Source: Amorphoplanes friuliensis DSM 7358 (GTDB taxonomy: Bacteria > Actinomycetota > Actinomycetes > Mycobacteriales > Micromonosporaceae). Taken from it: DNA of 64,000 nt. Within the stretch, counting starts at the first letter, position 1; each line of letters opens with the position of its first letter. Below, piece by piece: positions 42,747 to 51,800 of this stretch. The stretch is taken from positions 507,501 to 571,500 of the forward strand of contig NC_022657.1 of NCBI RefSeq assembly GCF_000494755.1, written 5' to 3'. The position numbers were made by a program, and so were the translations under genes. The notes below the pieces were generated by a model. The model saw only the letters and a program-made list of their open reading frames with translations, did no database searches and was not told where the DNA came from.

Positions 42747-43030
42747 CCGGCCCGGCCCCTTCCGTCAGAGGCTCCAGTAGAGGTCCCGGGACCGCCGGCG
42801 GAAAGGGTTGGAGGCCGGGCAGGGCGCAAACGTGCAGCCGGTCTTCCCGAGTCAGCAGAAACATTGATAAAAATCGCTGCCATGGGAGTCGAAGCAGGCA
42901 ATGTTGGCCCGACGTTCGGACATCGGAGGCCGCTCACCTTGCCGCGCCGGGTTCACGTCCACCAACACTCTTGGCACGAACGCCGAGCCATCGATGAGTT
43001 CTGCGTCCTCACGACGAAAGGAGTGTCGCT
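42747..43030. promoter_or_regulatory. Divergent control region of the two T7SS/toxin operons
   Basis: The 284 bases between the YbaB-like start (minus) and the first WXG100 gene (plus). It contains an AT-rich patch around 42860-42885 (ACATTGATAAAAATC), the lowest-GC stretch nearby and a good place for promoters. No clear consensus pair could be fixed for either direction. No gene is evident inside. Confidence 0.55.
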
Positions 43031-43351
43031 GTGACGATGCCAGTGGTGCAGACCACCGAACCGGGCATGCAGGCGGCCGCTCAGGAATTCTCCGCCCGGG
43101 CCACCGAGTTCACCGGCCACCTGCAGAGCGTGAACAGCGAGATGGCCACGCTGCAGTCCACCTGGACCGGTACCGCCTCGAACGGTTTCAACCAGGCGAT
43201 GGACAACTGGGAAGCGTCGTTCCAGAAGGTCATCAACGAGCTCATCAACATCATGGAAGTGATGGGCGTGAACACCAAGGGCTACGCCCAGGCCGAGGAC
43301 ACCGCCGCTTCCAGCGCGCAGTCCTTCGCCTCCGCTCTGCCCGGCATCTGA
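43031..43351 (+). CDS. WXG100 protein (EsxA/EsxB-like), first
   Basis: 106-residue helical hairpin secreted by T7SS. The turn is STWTGTASNGF (WxG) and the tail has YAQAE, fitting the YxxxD/E export motif. GTG 43031 has AAAGGAG seven bases upstream. It forms an operon-leading pair with the gene at 43387, with which it probably makes the EsxA-EsxB-type heterodimer. Confidence 0.93.
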   Translation: MTMPVVQTTEPGMQAAAQEFSARATEFTGHLQSVNSEMATLQSTWTGTASNGFNQAMDNWEASFQKVINELINIMEVMGVNTKGYAQAEDTAASSAQSFASALPGI

Positions 43352-43386
43352 CCGTTTCCCCTGCTCTTTTGCGAAAGGAAGTGACG

Positions 43387-43689
43387 GTGTCCAGTTACCG
43401 GTTCGACTTCACCCAGGCCGACGCCACCCTCACCGACATGAACCAGATCAACACCCGCATCAAGACTGCGCTCAGCGACATGGAGAGCAGCGTCGAGCGG
43501 ACCCTGCAGGAGTGGACCGGTGCCGCCCAGACGCAGTACTACGCGTCGAAGGCCGCCTGGAACCAGGCCGCGAACGAGATGACGATCTACCTGGAGCAGG
43601 CGCGCAACACGCTGCTGCAGATCTCGGACAACTACGGCACCACCGAGCAGCGTCACGCTCAGATCTGGAACGACGTCCGCGGCGGCTGA
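43387..43689 (+). CDS. WXG100 protein (EsxA/EsxB-like), second
   Basis: 100 residues: helix, LQEWTGAAQTQYY turn (WTG), helix, then NYGTTEQRH containing YxxxE. GTG 43387 is used because GAAAGGA lies seven bases upstream; GTG 43381 would sit directly on it. Expected to pair with the product of 43031 and to be recognised by the third ATPase domain of EccC. Confidence 0.93.
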   Translation: MSSYRFDFTQADATLTDMNQINTRIKTALSDMESSVERTLQEWTGAAQTQYYASKAAWNQAANEMTIYLEQARNTLLQISDNYGTTEQRHAQIWNDVRGG

Positions 43690-43776
43690 CCGCCGTTGCC
43701 GGGCTGCCGGGCCGGACCGCCCGGCAGCCCCGGCTGCCTTTTCCTTCCCTCGATCACGTCTACGCGGAGGCTCATC

Positions 43777-44607
43777 ATGGGCTGGGACGACAGCTATTCC
43801 GGATTCAATCCGGACAAGGCCGAGGCTGCCGGGATCTTCACCAAGGAAGAGACCGACAAGTACATCGACGACTGGTTCGGCCAGTACGACGGCTCAAGTG
43901 TCTGGTACATGGACAAGTTCACGCCCGAGGAAACGGCTCTCTTCGAGCGTTTCGAGGACGCCTACCACCATTACGACGACGTTCTCGCGGACCATGGTGG
44001 AAACGTCCAGGACGAGTCGACCAAAGACGACCATCCGAACGAGGTCCCGTACGACGCGTACGGTGACACGGATCCGAAATACGACATCGACTCGAACTTC
44101 GAGGGTGTACCGGGGGGAAACCCCAAGGAGTATTCGGGCAGCAACAACCCGAACGGCGAGATGGTCGTCAGCACCGAGGCCATCGAGTATTTCTGCCGCG
44201 AGCTCGACGCGATCGCCCCGGACGGCAAGGGCATCCTGCTCGACGCCCGGAACTCGCTGAAGGGCATCGACATGAAGCCCGGCACCTTTGCGATCGCCGA
44301 GGTGCTGCGGCAGCGTGTCGCCGGCGCCAGCGCGAACGACGCGGGCCTGCGCGGCGACACCATGGGCCTGCTCGAGACCGTCCACTCGGCGCTGTTCGAC
44401 CTGAAGAAGAACCTCCGCGAGATGGTCACCGAGTACCAGAACGCCGAGGACTTCAACAAGATGACCGCCGACCAGCTGGGTGACGCGATGAAGGACAGCT
44501 GGGGCTACATCGAGAGCATCAACGATTACGGCAACCAGAGCACAACCGCCGGTGGCGGCGCCGGCGACGGTGAAGGCGAAGGCGAAGGCAACGGTGACGG
44601 CACGTAG
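43777..44607 (+). CDS. T7SS-locus protein, acidic, putative ESX substrate
   Basis: 276 residues, strongly acidic. The first 125 residues are rich in Asp, Tyr and Gly and look flexible (KFTPEETALFERFEDAYHHY). The rest is a helical region resembling WXG/PE-type proteins (EAIEYFCRELDAI, VHSALFDLKKNLREMV, then TEYQNAED with YxxxE) and a Gly/Glu-rich tail. No family recognised with confidence. ATG 43777 has CGGAGG six bases upstream. Lies between the WXG pair and the large PPE-like gene, so a co-secreted or chaperone role is inferred. Confidence 0.8.
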   Translation: MGWDDSYSGFNPDKAEAAGIFTKEETDKYIDDWFGQYDGSSVWYMDKFTPEETALFERFEDAYHHYDDVLADHGGNVQDESTKDDHPNEVPYDAYGDTDPKYDIDSNFEGVPGGNPKEYSGSNNPNGEMVVSTEAIEYFCRELDAIAPDGKGILLDARNSLKGIDMKPGTFAIAEVLRQRVAGASANDAGLRGDTMGLLETVHSALFDLKKNLREMVTEYQNAEDFNKMTADQLGDAMKDSWGYIESINDYGNQSTTAGGGAGDGEGEGEGNGDGT

Positions 44608-44675
44608 GTCACACCTGATCACCGGCGTTCCCGCCCCCGTTCGCCCGTAGCCCTGCTCGCTCGAAGAGGTCAGTC

Positions 44676-47600
44676 ATGCCCCCAGAAGACCCCTCGGGTT
44701 CCGACGCCTGGACGGACCCGGCCGAAGAGGGTGCCACGTTCGGTCAGACGAACGTCACCACCACCAACCTCGGCGACTTCGAGGACTGGGCGCGGGAGGA
44801 CCCGCCCGGCTGGCGCAAGCTCAAGGCCGCGGTCAACGGCGGCTCCGCCATGAGTACGGCCGACGCGGAGGCGGTGGCGCTCGACCGCGTCGACCCGCAG
44901 TCGCTGGCCACGGCGGCGGGCGCGTTCCAGCAGGCGTACGACACGCTCAGCTATCTGGAGACGTTCGTCCGCGACCACTCGAAGGCCATCGCCGGTCCCG
45001 ACCGGGCCTGGCAGGGGGTCGCGGCGGACGCCTTCATCGCCAAGATGGAGTACCTGGCCGACTACCTGGGCAACCAGGCCGAGCGGATCGCGGGTGGCGA
45101 CGGCACGGGCAGCGAGAGCTCGGTGCCGAACCAGCTGCTGAAGAGCGCCAACTACCTGGCCTGGGCCCAGTCCACGATGGACTACCTGGACGTCGCCTGG
45201 GCCAACATCGCCGCGGCCAACGGCGCGAACCACACCGATGAAGGCCTGGTGGCGATCAGCAGCACCAAGTTCGCCCGGCCGATGACGGACCAGATGCTCG
45301 AGGTGGTCCGCACCCTCGCCGGCCAGTACGAGCTCACCTACAACAAGGTGCAGCACCCCGGCGGTGACGGCAGCCCGGAGTTCACCACCCCGGACCCGAA
45401 GAACATCACGACACCGGTGCTGAGCTCGATCACCACACCGTTGTTCACCACGCCGAACATCACCACTCCGCCGCCCCTGAACATCACCACGCCGCCGCCG
45501 GTCGACATCACCACGGCGCCGCCACCGAACATCACCACCCCACCGCCGATCACGCCTCCGCAGGTCTCGCCCCCGCCGTCCGGCTCGGTGCCGCCGCCCG
45601 GTGGCGAGAACTTCGTGACCCCGCCGCCGGTCAACGGTCCGGGTGGCCCGGTCTCGCCGCCCCCGGTCAACGGCCCGGAGGCCTTCGAGGCGCCGCCGAT
45701 CGGCGAAGGCCCCGGTGGTGGCGGTGGTGGCCCGGTGGACAGCTTCGCGGCCCCCGAGATCCCGGGCGGTCCCGAGGGCGTGAACGCCCCGCAGGTCGAC
45801 GGTCCGGGCGGCCTGCCGGGCTTCGACTCCCAGAACCTCACGAACCCCGACGGCTCGCCGATCACGGACCCGCAGGGCGTGAACGCGCAGAACAACGCTC
45901 CCATCGTGCCGCCGGTCGTCCCGGCCCCGCCGGCCTCGGGTGGCGGCAGCGACAACAACCGTCGCGCTGCTCCCCCGCCGGTCGCGGACCTGCCCGACTC
46001 GCCCGGCGCCGGTGGCGGCGTGGGCAACTTCAACCCACCCGAGATCCCGGGCGCTCCCGGCTCCGGCGGCGGCGGTGTGAACGCTCCGGAAGCCCCCGGT
46101 GGCGGTGCCTTCGACGGTGTCGACGTGCCCGGCGTCAACGCACCCAACGCCAACGCACCCGGTTTCGACGCACCAGGTGTCGGCAGCCCGGGCGGCGGCA
46201 TGCCGATGATGCCGGGCTCACCCGGTGGCGGCGCCGGCGGCGGAAACTCCGGCGCCCCGGAACGCCCGGACGCGTCCGGCCTGGTCGGCGGCGACCCGAG
46301 CGACTGGGCACCGCCGGGCGCAGGCACCGGTTTTGACGTGCCGAACGCCCCGGGCGGGGCGAACCCCGGTGGCGCCGGCCTGGGCATGCCCGGCGGTGGC
46401 ATGCCGATGATGCCGGGTTCGCCGGGTGGCGGTGGTGCCGGTAACGGCAACGGCATTCCGGAGCGTCCGGACGCGTCGGGGCTGGTCGGTGGTGACGAGA
46501 GTGACTGGTCGGCGCCGGGTGCCGGTGGTGTGGACATTCCCGATGCCCCTGGTGGTGCGACGCCCGGCGGTGCTGGTCTTGACGTGCAGTCGCCGTCGGT
46601 TTCCGGTCCGGGCGAGACCGGGCAGTTCCCGGGTGCCGGCCAGGTTCCTGGCGGTGGCATGCCGATGATGCCCGGCTCGCCGGGTGGCGGTGGTGCCGGT
46701 AACGGCAACGGCAACGGCATTCCGGAGCGTCCGGACGCGTCGGGCCTGGTCGGTGGTGACGAGAGTGACTGGTCGCCGTCGGGTGCCGGTGGTGTGGACA
46801 TTCCGGATGCGCCGGGCGGTGCGACGCCGGGTGGTGCTGGTCTTGATGTGCCGACGCCGTCGTTGACTGCCCCGGGTGAGACCGAGGGTTTCGAGAATTC
46901 GCCGTCTGCTCCGGGGATGCCGATGATGCCGGGTATGCCTGGTGGTGGTTCGCCTGGCGCGGGTGGCAACAACGGTCTGCCGGAGCGTCCGGATGCGTCT
47001 GGGCTGGTCGGTGGCGATGCGAGTGACTGGTCGCCGTCCGGTGCCGGTGGTGGTGTGGACATTCCGGATGCTCCCGGTGGTGCGACGCCGGGTGGTGCTG
47101 GTCTTGATGTGCCGACGCCGTCGTTGACTGCCCCGGGTGAGACCGAGGGTTTCGAGAATTCGCCGTCTGCTCCGGGGATGCCGATGATGCCCGGGATGCC
47201 CGGCGGTGGCTCGCCCGGCGCGGGTGGCAACAACGGTTTGCCCGAGCGTCCGGATGCGTCAGGGCTGGTCGGTGGCGATGCCAGTGACTGGTCGCCGTCG
47301 GGTGCCGGCGGCGGTGTGGACATTCCCGATGCTCCCGGCGGTGCAACGCCGGGTGGTGCTGGTCTTGACGTGCCGACACCGTCGTTGACCGCGCCTGGTG
47401 AGGGTTCGTCGCCGGGTGCGGGGATGCCGATGATGCCCGGGATGCCCGGCGGAGGTTCGCCCGGTGCTGGTGGCAACAACGGTCTGCCCGAGCGTCCGGA
47501 TGCGTCAGGGCTGGTCGGTGGCGACGCCAGTGACTGGTCGCCGTCCGGCGCCGGTGGTGGCGTGGACATTCCCGACGCGCCCGGCGGTGCGACGCCGGGT

Positions 47601-48515
47601 GGTGCGGGCCTAGACGTGCCTGCGCCGTCGTTGACAACGCCCGTTGAGGGTTCGTCGAGTGCGCCGGGTGCGGGAATGCCGATGATGCCGGGAATGCCCG
47701 GTGGCGGTTCTCCTGGCGCTGGTGGTGGCAACGGCATTCCGGAGCGGCCGGATGCGTCCGGGCTGGTCGATGGGGATGCGAGTGACTGGTCGCCGTCCGG
47801 CACCGGCGACGGTGTGGACATTCCTGGTGCTCCCGGAGGTGCCATACCGGGTGGTGCTGGGCTCGATGCTGCGGTGCCGTCCCCGGCGGTGCCCGGTGAC
47901 TGGTTCGACAGCTCCCCGAGCGCGCCGAGCTCAGGGATGCCCGCTCAGGGCGAGCCCAGCAGTGGCAATGGCACGCCCGGCGTGGCCGAGCTGGTCGAGG
48001 GCGATACGAGCGACTGGCAGCCCGGCGAAACGGCTGCTGGGGGCGTACCGGGGATGCCGATGATGCCCGGGGCCGGCGCGGGGGAGAAGGCGGCTGCCGC
48101 GGAGCGGCCGGATGCTGCCGGGTTGGTCGAGGGTGACGGGGAGATGTGGGAGCCCGAAGGGGTTGCCGAGGTGCCGAGTGCGGGAGCACCGCCGCCGCCC
48201 GTCGACCCCGCGAGCGGCTGGCATCAGGGTGTGAGTCTGCCCGAGGCCGGTGTGCCCGTACCCGGGATGATGCCTGTTCTGCCGGGGGCCGGGGAGCGTG
48301 ACGAGGCCGAGCGGCCCGACGCTGCCGAGCTGCTCGAGGAGCAGGTTGTGACCTGGGCCGGCGCGGAGGGTGAGGACCGGGTGCCGGTCGTGCAGCCCGC
48401 CGAGGTCGCCGAGGACGTCGCGGGCTGGGACGACACCGGGGACGCCTGGTGGTTGCGGGGCGACGAGGACACCGGACACGAGGAGAGGGCGACCGATGCG
48501 CGACTCCCGGGATGA
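44676..48515 (+). CDS. PPE/WXG-type protein with 1,000-residue Pro/Gly-rich repeat tail
   Basis: 1,279 residues. The N-terminal 220 form a helical WXG/PPE-like domain (FQQAYDTLSYLETF, then RAWQGVAADAFIAKM with a WxG turn). After residue 225 the chain is disordered: a Thr-Pro stretch (ITTPPPLNITTPPP), then repeats of GMPMMPGMPGGG with about ten copies of a motif like ERPDASGLVGGDASDWSP. The last copies are variants (AAGLVEGDGEMW, AAELLEEQVVTW). It resembles EspI/EspB-like proline-rich ESX substrates or scaffolds. Start has AGAGG upstream. Overlaps the next gene by 20 bases. Confidence 0.85.
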   Translation: MPPEDPSGSDAWTDPAEEGATFGQTNVTTTNLGDFEDWAREDPPGWRKLKAAVNGGSAMSTADAEAVALDRVDPQSLATAAGAFQQAYDTLSYLETFVRDHSKAIAGPDRAWQGVAADAFIAKMEYLADYLGNQAERIAGGDGTGSESSVPNQLLKSANYLAWAQSTMDYLDVAWANIAAANGANHTDEGLVAISSTKFARPMTDQMLEVVRTLAGQYELTYNKVQHPGGDGSPEFTTPDPKNITTPVLSSITTPLFTTPNITTPPPLNITTPPPVDITTAPPPNITTPPPITPPQVSPPPSGSVPPPGGENFVTPPPVNGPGGPVSPPPVNGPEAFEAPPIGEGPGGGGGGPVDSFAAPEIPGGPEGVNAPQVDGPGGLPGFDSQNLTNPDGSPITDPQGVNAQNNAPIVPPVVPAPPASGGGSDNNRRAAPPPVADLPDSPGAGGGVGNFNPPEIPGAPGSGGGGVNAPEAPGGGAFDGVDVPGVNAPNANAPGFDAPGVGSPGGGMPMMPGSPGGGAGGGNSGAPERPDASGLVGGDPSDWAPPGAGTGFDVPNAPGGANPGGAGLGMPGGGMPMMPGSPGGGGAGNGNGIPERPDASGLVGGDESDWSAPGAGGVDIPDAPGGATPGGAGLDVQSPSVSGPGETGQFPGAGQVPGGGMPMMPGSPGGGGAGNGNGNGIPERPDASGLVGGDESDWSPSGAGGVDIPDAPGGATPGGAGLDVPTPSLTAPGETEGFENSPSAPGMPMMPGMPGGGSPGAGGNNGLPERPDASGLVGGDASDWSPSGAGGGVDIPDAPGGATPGGAGLDVPTPSLTAPGETEGFENSPSAPGMPMMPGMPGGGSPGAGGNNGLPERPDASGLVGGDASDWSPSGAGGGVDIPDAPGGATPGGAGLDVPTPSLTAPGEGSSPGAGMPMMPGMPGGGSPGAGGNNGLPERPDASGLVGGDASDWSPSGAGGGVDIPDAPGGATPGGAGLDVPAPSLTTPVEGSSSAPGAGMPMMPGMPGGGSPGAGGGNGIPERPDASGLVDGDASDWSPSGTGDGVDIPGAPGGAIPGGAGLDAAVPSPAVPGDWFDSSPSAPSSGMPAQGEPSSGNGTPGVAELVEGDTSDWQPGETAAGGVPGMPMMPGAGAGEKAAAAERPDAAGLVEGDGEMWEPEGVAEVPSAGAPPPPVDPASGWHQGVSLPEAGVPVPGMMPVLPGAGERDEAERPDAAELLEEQVVTWAGAEGEDRVPVVQPAEVAEDVAGWDDTGDAWWLRGDEDTGHEERATDARLPG
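46190..47820 (+). repeat. Tandem repeat array of about 200-261 bases per unit
   Basis: The GMPMMPG coding stretch recurs at about 46197, 46398, 46658, 46914, 47175, 47422 and 47676. Adjacent units, especially the 46800-47160 and 47050-47400 stretches, are nearly identical at base level. All units keep the frame, so copy number can change without breaking the gene. Confidence 0.9.
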
Positions 48516-48837
48516 GGCCCTGCCGGTCTGGAAGCGGGAACGGTCCGCCACCGCCGAGCACGTTGTCGAGGATCGTCCGTTGCGGTGCGGCGGGCCGAGC
48601 TACACGCGCGCCGAGGTGCTGGCCATGCGGCGGGCCGAGCGGATGCGGCGCCGGGCGGAAGAGGCCGCGGCGCGGCGGGAGCCTGAGCCGGAGCCGGTCG
48701 AGCCGCCGAAGGACGACGACGAGGACGAGGACAAGGCGGCCGAGCGCCGCCGCAACGACCGGTACGCCGTGAAGCTGCTCCGCCAGGACGACTCGGCCTG
48801 GGGCGGCTCGGGCGCGGATTCGGGGATGCTCGGATGA
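48496..48837 (+). CDS. Small charged T7SS-operon protein
   Basis: 113 residues, no membrane segment. A basic/amphipathic middle (AEVLAMRRAERMRRRAEEAAARR) is followed by a Pro/Glu run and a very acidic DDDEDEDK patch, ending in Gly/Ser. Family not recognised. GAGGAGAGGG upstream of ATG 48496 is a good ribosome site. It overlaps the PPE-like gene by 20 bases and the EccC gene by 4 (ATGA), so it is tightly coupled to both. Confidence 0.75.
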   Translation: MRDSRDEALPVWKRERSATAEHVVEDRPLRCGGPSYTRAEVLAMRRAERMRRRAEEAAARREPEPEPVEPPKDDDEDEDKAAERRRNDRYAVKLLRQDDSAWGGSGADSGMLG

Positions 48838-51800
48838 GTACCGTCACCATCAAGCGGCCTCCGCGTGCCGCCGGACCCGAGGCGCCGGAAGGGGAGATCG
48901 AGCTTCAGGAGCCGCCGCTGATGGCGGAGGAGGCACCGCTCGACTTCCGGTCGTTCGCGATGATCGTGCCGATGGGTCTGGGCATGGGCGCGATGATGGC
49001 CATGTTCGGTCTTTACAGCCGGGCGCCGATCATGTACGTGATGGGTGGCGCCATGGCCGGCGGCATGCTGCTCATGGGTGTCATGCAGATCGGCAAGGCC
49101 GCCTCCGACCGCAAGCGCAAGATGCGCGGTGAGCGGCGGGACTTCCTGCGGTACATCGCCCAGCTGCGCAAGCAGGCCCGGGCGGCCGCCGATCAGCAGC
49201 GGCAGTCGGTGATGTGGAACAACCCGCAGCCGGACTGGCTCTGGTCGGTCGCGATGAGCAGCCGCTTGTGGGAGCGCCGGCCCAGCCACGACGACTTCGG
49301 GCGGGTGCGGATCGGGCTCGGGCGGCAGAACGCGATGCTGCGGTTCCTGCCGCCGCAGACCAAACCGATCGAGGACCTGGAACCCCTCGCGTCGATCTCG
49401 TTGCGGCGTTTCTCGGAGGCGTACCGGACGGTTTCCGGCATCCCCACCTCGGTGGGGCTGCGCAGTTTCACGAGCATCGAGTTCGAGGGCGCCGCGGACC
49501 CGGCGATCGAGCTCGTCCGGGCGATGGTGGCGCAACTCGTCACCTTCCACGCCCCTGATGAACTGCGGGTCGCGGTGCTCGCCACCGAGGTGCACCGCGG
49601 CCCGTGGGACTGGATCAAGTGGTTGCCGCACAACGCGCACCCGACGGCGTTCGACGCCGCCGGGCCCGTACGCATGTTCGCGAGCAGCCACGACGACCTG
49701 ATGGACCTGCTCGGGCCGGAGATCGCGGACCGAGGTGACCACGACCGGGCCGCGCGTCCGGCGTCGACCGAGCCGTTCGTGGTCATCATCGCGCACCTGG
49801 TGGATCTGCCGGACAGCTCGCGGCTGCTCGGCGCCGGCATGCGCAACGTGGTGCTGCTCGACCTGACCGGGTCGATGCCCGGCGGCCCGAAGGTGCTGCG
49901 ACTGTCCCTCGAGGACCAGGTCGTGCAGTTCCCGGCCGGTGACACGGTCGGGTCGGCGGTCCGGGACGGGCTCGGCACCCTGCAGGCCGAGGCGCTGGCC
50001 CGGATCATCGCGCCCAAGCGGACCAGTGGAACGCTCGACGTCGTCGAGGAGCCGCTGGAGACCAGTTTCGAGCTGACCACACTGCTCGGGATCCGGGACG
50101 CCAACACTTTCGACGTACCGACGCTGTGGAGGTCGAGGCAGTCGCAGCGCAACCGGCTGCAGGTGCCGATCGGGGTGACCGAGGACGGCGAGGTCATCGA
50201 GCTGGACCTCAAGGAGTCGGCGCAGGGCGGCATGGGACCGCACGGGCTGCTGATCGGCGCGACCGGCTCGGGCAAGAGTGAGCTGCTGCGGACGCTGGTC
50301 TGCGCGCTCGCCGCCACGCACAGCTCGGAGATCCTGAACCTCGTCCTGGTCGACTTCAAGGGCGGTGCGACGTTCATCGGCATGGAGAAGTTGCCGCACA
50401 CCTCCGCGGTCATCACCAACCTGGCCGACGAGTTGCCGCTGGTCGACCGCATGCAGGACGCGCTCAACGGTGAGATGACCCGGCGGCAGGAGATGCTGCG
50501 GGCCAGCGGTTATGCCTCGCTGTTCGATTATGAGAAGGCGCGGGCGGCCGGTGCGCAGCTCGTGCCGTTCCCGGTGCTGCTGATCATCGTCGACGAGTTC
50601 AGCGAGCTGCTGTCCAGCAAGAGCGAGTTCATGGACCTGTTCGTGTCGATCGGCCGGCTCGGGCGAAGCCTGGGTGTGCACCTGCTGCTCGCCTCGCAGC
50701 GGCTGGACGAGGGGCGGATCAACCGCGTCGAGGGCCACCTGTCGTACCGGCTGGCGCTGCGGACGTTCTCGTCGATGGAGTCGCGGGCGGTCATCGGCGT
50801 CGGCAAGGCCTACGAGCTGCCACCCGAGCCCGGCAACGGCTACCTCAAGGTCGACACCACCAATCTCGTACGGTTCAAGTCCGCGTACGTGTCGGGTCCG
50901 TACACCGGCACCGGGCTGATCGGCGGTACCGAGGACGACGAGCAGGTCACCAGCACCGACGTCGTGCCGTTCACCACGCGGCAGGTCGCCGTGCGGCACG
51001 ACCCGGGGCGTACGCGGCCGGCCGAGCTCTCCTCGGAGCAGCCCGCCGAGCCGGAGACCACGGGCGGGCCGAGCCTCGTCGAGGTGCTGCTCGACCGGCT
51101 GGCCGGTTCGGGTCCGCCCGCACGTCAGGTCTGGTTGCCGCCGCTGTCGGCCGCGCCGAGCCTGGACTCGTTGCTGCCCAGCGTCGTGCCGGATCCGCGG
51201 CGCGGCATGACGGTCGACGACCCGGCCGCGCAGGGCCGCCTGCGGGTGCCGGTCGGCATCGTGGACCGTCCCCAGGACCAGCTGCGCGAGCTGCTCGTCG
51301 CCGACCTCGGTGGTGCGGACGGTCACGTCGGCATCGCCGGTGCACCGCAGAGCGGCAAGTCGACCCTGCTGCGCAGCATGATCCTCGGTCTGGCCCTGAC
51401 GAACACACCGAAGGAGGTGCAGTTCTACGGGCTGGACTTCGGTGGTGGCGGTCTCGCCTCGATCGCCGGGCTGCCGCACGTCGGCTCGATCGCGACCCGC
51501 ATGGAACGCGACCGGGTGGTGCGGACCATCGAGGAGATCCGCCAGGTCATGGAGAAGCGTGAGAACGAGTTCGCCGACCGCGGCCTCGACTCGATGACCT
51601 CCTACCTGGCTCTGCGGGCGCGCGGCGAGATCGACGACGCGTTCGGGCACGTCTTCCTGGTCGTCGACGGCTGGTACACGATGAAGCAGGACTTCCAGGA
51701 CCTGGACACGAAGTTCCAGGAGATCGCCTCGCGGGGTCTGTCCTTCGGTGTCCACGTCATCGTCACGGCCACCCGCTGGTCGGAGATGCGCACCTGGCTG

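Noticed and set aside
46190..47820. Possible mobile-element or satellite array
   Set aside because: The repeats are in-frame coding units of a disordered protein tail; no transposase, terminal repeats or target duplications were seen.
45338..47845. Pro-rich 835-codon minus frame over the PPE-like gene
   Set aside because: The opposite strand gives a plausible WXG/PPE N-terminus, ribosome site and operon position; the antisense frame has no N-terminal domain or ribosome site.
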